8,969 nt of DNA, taken from positions 1 through 8,969 of the forward strand of contig CAYZUE010000052.1 of assembly GCA_964481825.1 (NCBI GenBank), in the 5' to 3' direction. The translations under genes were made by a program, and so were the position numbers. The stretch is from CAYZUE01 sp964481825. GTDB taxonomy: Archaea; Hydrothermarchaeota; Hydrothermarchaeia; Hydrothermarchaeales; JALUUU01. Below, in pieces: positions 1 to 6,270 of the stretch. The number at the start of each line of letters is the position of its first letter. The stretch's first letter is position 1. A model generated the notes under the pieces. The model had not been told where the DNA came from. It saw only the letters and a program-made list of their open reading frames with translations, and did not search any database.

Positions 1-1128
1 TAAGTCCTTTTTAGTAACTCTTTTATGAAGTTCAATTACAGCAATCTCAGCATCACCAATCAATCCAACTTTTACAGGGAAGCTTTTCCCTAACTTAACA
101 CCATCTATATCAATCTGGATAACAGGGACATCAGGTAGAAGATTTCTCTGCCTAAATCCAGATCCTAATACAATAAGAAGATCACTATCTATCAAGGCTC
201 TAGCAGCATTTGTGGTGCCAATAGCACCGATCACTCCAAGAACATTGTCTCTAGTTTCAGGTACAGCTCCTTTCGCTCTAGAAGTTGTGACTATCGGAGC
301 AGAAATTTTCTCAGCAAATTTAATAATCTTCTTGCCGGAATTTCTGATTCCCCATCCACCCAGGATTACAGGTCTTTTACTCGTATTTATCAATTCCACT
401 GCTGTATCCAAATCTTTCTCCCGTGGAACAATCTTTGGTTTAAATACATGTTCCTTAGGTTCCCAAATTTCCTCATCCAAACCTTCTGCAAGAATATCGG
501 TAGGCAAACTTAAATGTGCAACTCCCATTTTTGAATAAGCCTTCTTTACAGCCATTGATGTTAACATAATTGCCTGTGATGCTTTAGCTATTGTCTCACT
601 GAAAACTGTAAAAGGTCTGTATAGTTCTATTTGATCTATTTCTTGGAGGTACTCACTTCCCAGATATAACTGGGGTACTTGACCCGTAAGTGCAAGTACT
701 GGTGCACCATCCGTTGCAGCATCAATTAAACCTGTGATCAAATTTGTTGTCCCAGGCCCAGCAATAGATAAGCAAACTCCTAATTCCCCTGTTAGTTTTC
801 CATGTGCTGATGCCATGAATGCTGCAGTCGCTTCATGTCTTGTTAATATAAAATCCATTTTATTATTTCTTCTTATAGCCTCAACCAATGGAAGATTTGA
901 TTCTCCAGGTATTCCATAAATGCGTTTCACTCCAATTGAAGTCAATTGATCAATTATCTTATCTGCTACCGTACTCAATACTTTTTTTTCTTTCCCATTT
1001 TCAGATACAAAAGCTTTTTTCAGAGCACCACAAAGGGGACAAGGATAGCTATCTAATAAATCGTCGAACTTTTTTCCTTCTTTATCCTCATCATAAATCC
1101 AATTACAAACTACGCATCTAAATCGCAT
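1..1128 (-). CDS. Rubredoxin-fused TPP enzyme, pyruvate oxidase/acetolactate synthase family (C-terminus off window)
   Basis: The first 376 residues are visible; the frame is still open at base 1. Residues 1-40 form a rubredoxin-like metal site: C5-x2-C8 and C30-PL-C33-G. From about residue 48 a TPP-enzyme PYR domain follows, with GIPGE at 72-76, RHE at 97-99 (E99 being the expected cofactor-activating glutamate) and GPGTTN at 124-129. Residues about 240-375 match the central domain of this superfamily (ILGGWG, LLIVLGSGF, VIQIDIDG, LIGDAE). The stretches TGELGVC and GSEYLQE...ELYRPF remind me more of pyruvate oxidase PoxB than of biosynthetic acetolactate synthase. The C-terminal pyrophosphate-binding domain is outside, so the reaction is open: decarboxylation of a 2-oxo acid, probably pyruvate, is likely, with oxidase or carboligase outcome unknown. 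The fused rubredoxin could take electrons from the active site (inference). The ATG is firm: an in-frame TAG lies two codons upstream and the first Cys is residue 5. Confidence 0.85.
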   Translation of the reverse strand, partial: MRFRCVVCNWIYDEDKEGKKFDDLLDSYPCPLCGALKKAFVSENGKEKKVLSTVADKIIDQLTSIGVKRIYGIPGESNLPLVEAIRRNNKMDFILTRHEATAAFMASAHGKLTGELGVCLSIAGPGTTNLITGLIDAATDGAPVLALTGQVPQLYLGSEYLQEIDQIELYRPFTVFSETIAKASQAIMLTSMAVKKAYSKMGVAHLSLPTDILAEGLDEEIWEPKEHVFKPKIVPREKDLDTAVELINTSKRPVILGGWGIRNSGKKIIKFAEKISAPIVTTSRAKGAVPETRDNVLGVIGAIGTTNAARALIDSDLLIVLGSGFRQRNLLPDVPVIQIDIDGVKLGKSFPVKVGLIGDAEIAVIELHKRVTKKDL

Positions 1129-1151
1129 AATCTAAATTATACCTAATTGGG

Positions 1152-1159
1152 TAAATAAA
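1152..1159 (-). promoter_or_regulatory. Probable archaeal TATA box for the rubredoxin-TPP enzyme gene
   Basis: The minus strand reads TTTATTTA here, centred about 27 bases upstream of the ATG at 1128. That is the usual archaeal TATA-to-transcription-start distance, so the transcript would begin at or very near the ATG and be leaderless. The absence of a convincing Shine-Dalgarno sequence just before the ATG agrees. The region is AT-rich, so a chance match is possible. Confidence 0.5.
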
Positions 1160-1167
1160 TTTCTATT

Positions 1168-1175
1168 AAAAAAAA
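1168..1175 (-). terminator. Poly-T terminator after the cobW-like gene
   Basis: The minus-strand transcript contains an uninterrupted run of eight T about 38 bases after the stop codon of the CobW-like gene. No strong hairpin precedes it, which fits archaeal (poly-U) termination. It lies just upstream of the TATA box of the next gene, so it probably separates the transporter operon from the TPP enzyme gene. Confidence 0.5.
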
Positions 1176-1212
1176 TTCTTTATTAAACTGTAGAATTTAC
1201 CACACAATATTC

Positions 1213-2091
1213 TTAAGAAATACATTCCTTAATATCTGAAATAATTTTGTCTCTATTAAGATTTTCACCTATAACAATTATTTTAGAAGTTTCATGTTGT
1301 GATATTTTTTTCTTATTAATTACTTCAGATGCGAAATCGATATTTATAGAATTTCCATTAATCTTGAAAATCCCTTTTGCTCTAAGTATCTTAGCGTAAT
1401 TCTCAGATTTTAGACTATTAAAAAATGAGCATATTTTTTTTTCTTTAAATTGTTCTTCAGAGTTAAATGAAAGTGTATCAAAATCCTGATTGAATAAAAA
1501 TGGTTTTACTTCGCGTTTTCTCTCCGCATTAGGGAGATTTAATCGGCAAAACTTTGTCCGATAAATTAATGCAGAAGGATTTAATTCATGTATTTTTTCT
1601 TCAACTTTATCAACTTCTTCCGTTGTAGTAATGTCTATCTTGTTCACTAGAACTATATCCGAATTTATTATTTGATCCATAAAGAAATTAACGTAGTCTT
1701 CAATAAATTCAAAAAATAGTGTAGGATCTACGACTCCTATTACTGCTTCTATCTTAAAATTTTCACTAAGTTCATGTTCTTGAAGGGCTTCTAGTACTGC
1801 TGATGGGGTAGCTATACCTGTAGGTTCAATTAAGAGTCGATTAGGATTATATTTCTTATAAATATCAGTTATTGCTTGATTTAAATCAGTACGAAGTGAG
1901 CAACATATACATCCACTCGGTAGTTCAACAATATCTACAGATTCTGTTTCAGATACAATTTCTCCATCAATTCCCATATCTCCGAAATCGTTTACAAGAA
2001 AAACAGTATTACTACTATCATGTTCAAGAATATTTTTAATAAGAGTAGTTTTTCCAGTTCCCAAAAAACCACAAACTAATTTTATTTTCAA
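1213..2091 (-). CDS. CobW/COG0523-family G3E GTPase (putative metallochaperone)
   Basis: This 292-residue protein has the hallmarks of the G3E P-loop GTPases. Walker A is GFLGTGKTT at 8-16, the metal-binding CxCC motif is C61-I-C63-C64, the Walker-B region motif is EPTG at 89-92, and the guanine-specificity motif is NKID at 150-153. A smaller C-terminal CobW_C-like domain includes RAKGIFKI at 238-245. COG0523 proteins use GTP hydrolysis to deliver metals such as zinc or cobalt to client proteins or cofactor pathways; which metal is used here cannot be read from sequence. It is the last gene of the transporter operon, 19 bases after the second ATPase. The start is TTG: an in-frame TAA lies immediately before it and Walker A begins only seven residues later, so no other start fits. 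A weak GGGAAG precedes it. The C-terminal part lacks an obvious histidine-rich metal tail. Confidence 0.88.
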   Translation of the reverse strand: MKIKLVCGFLGTGKTTLIKNILEHDSSNTVFLVNDFGDMGIDGEIVSETESVDIVELPSGCICCSLRTDLNQAITDIYKKYNPNRLLIEPTGIATPSAVLEALQEHELSENFKIEAVIGVVDPTLFFEFIEDYVNFFMDQIINSDIVLVNKIDITTTEEVDKVEEKIHELNPSALIYRTKFCRLNLPNAERKREVKPFLFNQDFDTLSFNSEEQFKEKKICSFFNSLKSENYAKILRAKGIFKINGNSINIDFASEVINKKKISQHETSKIIVIGENLNRDKIISDIKECIS

Positions 2092-2110
2092 TTAAATCTT
2101 CCCTTGGGTA

Positions 2111-2905
2111 TTAATAACCATCTTTTTTCTCTAGTTGTCTCCCTTTTTTAAGTTCTTCTTCAAGAATATCAGATATAGTAGATGCATATTTTAACAGTTT
2201 TGATTCAGTTCTGTTAACTTCCCATCTTTTTCTAGGAAGGTCTATTTTCAATATTTCAATTATCTTTCCTGGTCTAGCAGACATACATAGAACTTCTTGA
2301 GAAAGAAATACTGCCTCTTCAATGTCATGAGTTACAAATACTACAGTTTTCTTTTTTTCATCCCAATATTTAAGCAAAGCTGTTTGAAGTAAATTTCTTG
2401 TGTTCCAATCAAGAGAACTAAAAGGTTCATCACAAAGAACTACTGGGGGGTCAAGTGCTAAAACTCTTGCAGTTGCAGCCATTTGTTTTTGACCTTCAGA
2501 AATCTGACTTGGATATTTGTCAGCGAATTCATCAATACCAAACATTTTCATCCATTTATTACCAATTCTTTTAACCTCATCCTTAGATGTCCCTTTATTC
2601 TCAAGAGAAAAATAGATATTCTCTTTAGCGGTCATCCAAGGAAAAAGACGAACATCTTGGAATATAACTGATCGTTTCCAGTCAGTTGTCTTTAAAATTC
2701 GTTGACCTTCAAATAAAACATCTCCTTCTTGATATCCTTCAAGACCTGCCACAATTTTTAGAAATGTAGTTTTTCCACAACCAGATGGTCCGATTATTGA
2801 AATAAACTTTTCACGATTAATTTCAATATCACACTTATCTAAGGCCCAAATATCGGGAGGATATATTTTAGTAAGATCAGTGGCTTTTATTATAGAGTCA
2901 TCCAA
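2111..2905 (-). CDS. ABC transporter ATP-binding protein, SsuB/TauB/NrtD type (second of pair)
   Basis: A 264-residue cytoplasmic ATPase that would power the paired permeases encoded upstream. Walker A is canonical (GPSGCGKTT, 39-47); the Q-loop glutamine is Q83, Walker B is VVLCDE at 155-160 with catalytic E160, and the switch histidine is H193. The signature motif is altered: ISEGQ at 135-139 instead of LSGGQ, with Glu replacing the first Gly. Overall it resembles the nitrate/sulfonate/taurine importer ATPases, including MSARPGKI at 208-215. It shares the unusual end LP.KRWEV with the neighbouring ATPase, so the two are probably a duplicated pair. The start is TTG, chosen because a strong GGAGG sits nine bases upstream and no in-frame ATG competes. 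It overlaps the previous gene by eight bases, indicating translational coupling. Confidence 0.9.
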   Translation of the reverse strand: MDDSIIKATDLTKIYPPDIWALDKCDIEINREKFISIIGPSGCGKTTFLKIVAGLEGYQEGDVLFEGQRILKTTDWKRSVIFQDVRLFPWMTAKENIYFSLENKGTSKDEVKRIGNKWMKMFGIDEFADKYPSQISEGQKQMAATARVLALDPPVVLCDEPFSSLDWNTRNLLQTALLKYWDEKKKTVVFVTHDIEEAVFLSQEVLCMSARPGKIIEILKIDLPRKRWEVNRTESKLLKYASTISDILEEELKKGRQLEKKDGY

Positions 2906-3659
2906 TTTCCATAACCTCCAAAAATTCGTCTCTCAGGTCATTTACGTATTTTGCGAATTCTGGGCTAAATCTAATATTCTGGACTTCCCATCTCTTCTCG
3001 GGAAGTTTGATTTCGAATTTTTTATGTATCTTTCCAGGTTTAGCACTCATTAAATAAACCTTCTGTGACAAGTAAACTGCCTCCTCTAAGAGATGTGTTA
3101 TGTATATTATTGTTGGCCTTTTATCAAACCATAATTTTAAAAATTCATCTGCAATTGAGTGGCGTGTTATTAAATCAAGTCCGCCAAGAAGCTCATCACA
3201 TAATAGAATTTCAGGGTTATTTATCATGTTCATGGCAATAGTAACGCGACGTTGCATCCCGCCTGAAAGTTCATACGGCCATTTGTTACCGAATTTTTCT
3301 AGACCAAATAAACTAAGCCAATGATTAGCCTCTTTAATAGCTTTGTCTTTATCCATCCCTCTTGAGATTGGGCCAAAAGTTATATTTTCAATAATCTTTA
3401 ACCAAGGAAAAAGGAGAGTTTCCTGAAAAATTAAGCCTACCTTAGGATGATGACCTTTAAATTCCTTACCCTGTATCTTTGCAGTACCTCGAGTTCCCTT
3501 ATCAAGTCCAGACATTATTCGAAGCATACTTGTTTTACCACAAGCTTGTGGGCCTACAATTGATATAAACTCCCCTTGATTAACTTTAATGTTTATGTTG
3601 TCAAGGATAATCTTTCCGTTCATTATTTTTTGAATATCTGATAGTTCAATCATGGTCAT
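2898..3659 (-). CDS. ABC transporter ATP-binding protein, SsuB/TauB/NrtD type (first of pair)
   Basis: A 253-residue ATPase and probable partner of the ATPase encoded next. The Walker A loop is unusual, GPQACGKTS at 36-44: Ala replaces the conserved fourth-position Gly, while lysine K42 and T43 remain. Q79 is the Q-loop residue, the signature is LSGGM at 131-135 (near-canonical), Walker B is ILLCDE at 151-156 with E156 present, and H189 is the switch histidine. After Walker B it reads DELLGGLD where DEPFSALD is common. The C-terminal stretch MSAKPGKI...LPEKRWEV parallels its sibling. The start ATG lies four bases after the second permease stop. GGTGAT, a match to the 16S 3' end, precedes it, partly inside the permease stop. 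A second ATG two codons further in (3653) is a possible alternative. Confidence 0.9.
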   Translation of the reverse strand: MTMIELSDIQKIMNGKIILDNINIKVNQGEFISIVGPQACGKTSMLRIMSGLDKGTRGTAKIQGKEFKGHHPKVGLIFQETLLFPWLKIIENITFGPISRGMDKDKAIKEANHWLSLFGLEKFGNKWPYELSGGMQRRVTIAMNMINNPEILLCDELLGGLDLITRHSIADEFLKLWFDKRPTIIYITHLLEEAVYLSQKVYLMSAKPGKIHKKFEIKLPEKRWEVQNIRFSPEFAKYVNDLRDEFLEVMEIG

Positions 3660-3663
3660 TTAA

Positions 3664-4629
3664 TCACCCTATCTTCCTCTGCCATCTCAATAGTCTAGAT
3701 TGAACGAGGTCAAATCCAAATGTAATCCAGAAGAAAACCCAGAAAGAGATTAAGAGAATCCCTGCAACAACTTTATCAAAGTAACCTACATCAAAGTAGT
3801 ACATTAGATAGAATCCTAAACCTGCATTAGCTCCCACCATTTCTCCTGCCGTTAGTAAAACAAAAGATACAACTAGACCTATCAAAGATCCTGCAAGAAT
3901 GTATGGCATTGCTGCAGGAACAACTACTTTGGCTAGTATCCTTTTATCATTTGCACCCAATATTTTGGCAAATTCAATAATTTTAGGGTCTATATTGTAA
4001 ACGCCGAACATAGTATTGATTAATATGGGCCAGAATGCTCCGATGAATATAATAAAAATTATTGCATGATTAATAGACGGGAAAATGGCTACTGCATAGG
4101 GGAGATATACGATTGGGGGAATATGGGCAGTTACTTTAGAAAATGGGTAGGACACTGAGAATGCTCGGAGATTTCTTCCAGCTAAAATACCCAGGGGGAT
4201 GGCTGTTGCCAAGGCTAGGAAATATCCTATGAATGCCCTTATTATTGAAGCTTTAGAACTCTCATATGTCAAGAAATCAAAATCAGTCATATAAACTTTA
4301 AATACTGTATTGGGGTCAGGGAAGCTGTGAGTGTTTAAAAATCCTAGTTTACCCACGGTAATTACCCAAATTAAAATAAAGGTTCCAAAAATTAGAGAAA
4401 TATCAGAGACCATCTGTACTCGAACTTCAGGTTGTTTATTTAATATATGCCCATATAGAACATAAATGGATAATATTCCGAAATAAACTATAAGAAGGGA
4501 GTTGAGCACATTCTTAGGTTGGTCTGGCCTATTAGCAGCATCTGGAAGCATTAGATTTAAGATAATTATTAATGGAAAGACTGCTACACTGATAAGATAC
4601 CTAAGCCCTATATTAGTCTTCGATGACAT
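3664..4629 (-). CDS. ABC transporter permease, SsuC/TauC type (second of pair)
   Basis: A 321-residue membrane protein of the nitrate/sulfonate/taurine (BPD_transp_1) permease family. Hydrophobic segments lie roughly at 12-28, 42-62, 76-94, 130-150, 165-182, 187-205, 244-262 and 288-306. The cytoplasmic EAA loop that docks on the ATPase is at 219-242, reading EFAKILGA with VVPAAMP at its end. The first 110 residues are an extension beyond the family core, carrying two or three extra membrane segments and the motif PDAANRPDQPK at 29-39. That motif and the C-terminal RLLRWQ recur in the neighbouring permease, so the two are paralogues and likely form a heterodimeric channel. The substrate is unknown. 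The ATG is two bases after the previous stop, with AAGGAGAT upstream inside that gene, so translation is probably coupled. Confidence 0.9.
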   Translation of the reverse strand: MSSKTNIGLRYLISVAVFPLIIILNLMLPDAANRPDQPKNVLNSLLIVYFGILSIYVLYGHILNKQPEVRVQMVSDISLIFGTFILIWVITVGKLGFLNTHSFPDPNTVFKVYMTDFDFLTYESSKASIIRAFIGYFLALATAIPLGILAGRNLRAFSVSYPFSKVTAHIPPIVYLPYAVAIFPSINHAIIFIIFIGAFWPILINTMFGVYNIDPKIIEFAKILGANDKRILAKVVVPAAMPYILAGSLIGLVVSFVLLTAGEMVGANAGLGFYLMYYFDVGYFDKVVAGILLISFWVFFWITFGFDLVQSRLLRWQRKIG

Positions 4630-4631
4630 TT

Positions 4632-5603
4632 TTATTCATCTCCTTTTACTTGCCATCGTAGAATCCTATTTTGTACTCTATCGAATATTGCTGTCCATAC
4701 TACCACCACTAAACCTATAAGAAGTATAGCAGCTACTATTTTCTCATAATCAAAAAGATCTGCGAAGTAGAGGACATACCATCCCAATCCAGGAAAACCA
4801 TAAGACCCTCCTATCCCCTCTGCAACAGCTAGAACAATAAATGCGAGAACCAGCCCTATAAAAAGGCCAGCGGATATTGAAGGGAAAGCCCCTGGAAATA
4901 AAATTTTTGTATAAAGTTTCTTTTCACTTGCTCCTAGAGTTTTAGCAGCTTCTATATATCGATAATCAAAATTACGAACTCCGTAAACCGTATTTACATA
5001 AATGGGCCAGAAAGCCCCTATGAAAATAACAAATATAACTGCCATATCTATTGATGGTAGTAATTCAATAGCATAAGGAACGAATATAACGGGGGGGATC
5101 GGCGCAATCATCTTAGCAATAGGATATGCAACTCTATCATGCACGTTTACATGTCTACCAACAAAAAGACCAATAGGAATTGCTAAAGCAATAGCTGGCG
5201 CATACCCTTGCATTAATCTTATTATAGTACTTGAAGTGCTTCTAACAACAAGCAAACTGAAATCAGTTTGATAAACGGTAAATACAGAATTAGGAGATGG
5301 AAATCGAAGGTGGTCCGTATATCCCATTTTCCCAATCAATACAAGCCACAAAAAGAAGAATATGCCAAAAACCACAGATAGATCCATGATAGTTCTAACC
5401 CCATTTTTTTTCAACCTTCCAAGGAGGTGGCCGTAAATAAATACAGACAGCAGTGCGAGAATGAACATCCCTAAAAACATATTGAATATTAATTTTGGCT
5501 GATCTGGTCTATTTGCAGCATCAGGTACAAACTGATTAAGTACGATTGTTACTAAGAATATTGAAATAATAATCAAATACTTTATAGATTTGCTTACTTT
5601 CAC
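4632..5603 (-). CDS. ABC transporter permease, SsuC/TauC type (first of pair)
   Basis: A 323-residue permease and first gene of the transporter operon. It has an N-terminal extension with membrane segments at about 8-24, 42-60 and 75-91, and the motif PDAANRPDQPK at 27-37. The BPD_transp_1 core follows, with IPPVIFVPYA near 169-178 and the EAA loop at 218-241 (EAAKTLGASEKK...PGAFP). The last residues RILRWQ match the sibling permease. I prefer the GTG at 5603 because a perfect AAGGAG lies six bases upstream. A GTG six codons earlier (5621) is in frame but lacks a ribosome-binding site and would leave only a few bases of leader after the TATA box. The family includes importers of sulfonates, nitrate, thiamine precursors and riboflavin; nothing visible decides among them, and no periplasmic binding protein gene is in the window. 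Confidence 0.88.
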   Translation of the reverse strand: MKVSKSIKYLIIISIFLVTIVLNQFVPDAANRPDQPKLIFNMFLGMFILALLSVFIYGHLLGRLKKNGVRTIMDLSVVFGIFFFLWLVLIGKMGYTDHLRFPSPNSVFTVYQTDFSLLVVRSTSSTIIRLMQGYAPAIALAIPIGLFVGRHVNVHDRVAYPIAKMIAPIPPVIFVPYAIELLPSIDMAVIFVIFIGAFWPIYVNTVYGVRNFDYRYIEAAKTLGASEKKLYTKILFPGAFPSISAGLFIGLVLAFIVLAVAEGIGGSYGFPGLGWYVLYFADLFDYEKIVAAILLIGLVVVVWTAIFDRVQNRILRWQVKGDE

Positions 5604-5609
5604 TTCATT

Positions 5610-5615
5610 CTCCTT
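5610..5615 (-). promoter_or_regulatory. Shine-Dalgarno site that decides the first permease start
   Basis: The minus strand reads AAGGAG followed by six bases and then GTG at 5603. This is the best ribosome-binding site near the 5' end of the gene and favours the GTG at 5603 over the in-frame GTG at 5621. An ATG at 5608 is in another frame. Confidence 0.55.
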
Positions 5616-5650
5616 ACTCACTTGAGGTGATTATTGCTATTCTTTATTAT

Positions 5651-5660
5651 GTTTATAAAG
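5651..5660 (-). promoter_or_regulatory. Archaeal TATA box of the ABC transporter operon
   Basis: The minus strand reads CTTTATAAAC, a close match to the archaeal TATA consensus (core TTTATAAA at 5652-5659). Transcription would start about 26 bases downstream, near 5629, giving a leader of roughly 25 bases that contains the AAGGAG site. The 133 bases between the nuclease stop and the start at 5621 hold no gene. A second, weaker TATA-like AATATAAAA lies further upstream near 5671-5682. Confidence 0.6.
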
Positions 5661-5754
5661 ATTATGCAAATTTTATATTTAATTAACTAGAAAGTTATTT
5701 AATTGTATAATGCAGGCTTTTTTTTAATATATGTTAATATTAGATTTAGGGTAA

Positions 5755-6246
5755 CTAAAATTTAAATATTTCTCTGTTCTTTATAACATCTATCTCCGTA
5801 GAATAATTCTTCTTAAGCTTTACGAAGATAAGCATACCTCCGAATCCTAATTTCTCAGCTAAATGAAACATCTTTAGTTGTCGTTTTGTTATTCCATGTT
5901 TCTTATTTACACACGTTTTAACTTCAACCACATATCCTTTACTTGAATCGGTAGGTGTATATTTATTCAATCCCCCTTGAGTAAACGTCTCGCAAATTGC
6001 TTCCCTTCTTATTAATAGGGGGTCGACCCTAGGATATACCGCAAAATAATCCATAGTCTTTTGATATTGATTTAAAAATTGAACTTCGTAATTGTTAGGT
6101 ACTTTAGCATTTTCTAATATCTTTAAAACCCTGTATGCCTTATTAATTATAAAACCTTGTTCACTTAAATAGTGAGCAGCTAAAATTTCCCCTATTTTAC
6201 CTTTTACTTGAGAGTTACCCGTTAGTATATTGTACTCTGTTGTCAT
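5755..6246 (-). CDS. Small PD-(D/E)XK-fold nuclease, Hjc-like (putative)
   Basis: This 163-residue protein has the residue pattern of the restriction-endonuclease/Holliday-junction-resolvase fold. KGKIGE at 15-20 supplies E20 in the first helix, MDYFAV at 65-70 supplies D66, and VVEVK at 106-110 supplies the E108-x-K110 pair. ITKRQLKMFHLAEKLG at 119-134 has Q123 followed by a helix, as in Hjc-type resolvases. Compared with Hjc (about 120-140 residues) it has an insertion of some 25 residues before D66. The likely activity is metal-dependent DNA cleavage; junction resolution versus flap or other structure-specific cutting is open. It follows the polymerase by 24 bases, so it is probably co-transcribed and works in the same repair process. 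I start at ATG 6246, preceded by CGGAT; a TTG six codons earlier (6264) has no ribosome-binding site. No strong poly-T tract follows. Confidence 0.7.
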   Translation of the reverse strand: MTTEYNILTGNSQVKGKIGEILAAHYLSEQGFIINKAYRVLKILENAKVPNNYEVQFLNQYQKTMDYFAVYPRVDPLLIRREAICETFTQGGLNKYTPTDSSKGYVVEVKTCVNKKHGITKRQLKMFHLAEKLGFGGMLIFVKLKKNYSTEIDVIKNREIFKF

Positions 6247-6270
6247 TTTATAATCCGATATCAATAATTG

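Noticed and set aside
212..1121. Plus-strand open frames across the TPP enzyme gene
   Set aside because: They are antisense to a clear minus-strand gene with rubredoxin and TPP motifs and encode no recognisable domain.
2483..4720. Plus-strand open frames within the ATPase and permease genes
   Set aside because: They are short, lie opposite well-conserved coding sequence and have no ribosome-binding site or family resemblance.
5718..5725. T8 run on the plus strand as a terminator
   Set aside because: No plus-strand gene precedes it. On the coding (minus) strand it is an A-run, so it cannot terminate the polymerase-nuclease transcript.
5622..5754. Riboswitch upstream of the transporter operon
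   Set aside because: The predicted leader after the TATA box is only about 25 bases, too short for a known thiamine or cobalamin riboswitch, and no paired-helix core is visible.
6247..6264. TTG at 6264 as the nuclease start
   Set aside because: It lacks a ribosome-binding site; the ATG at 6246 has CGGAT upstream and leaves the whole nuclease fold intact.
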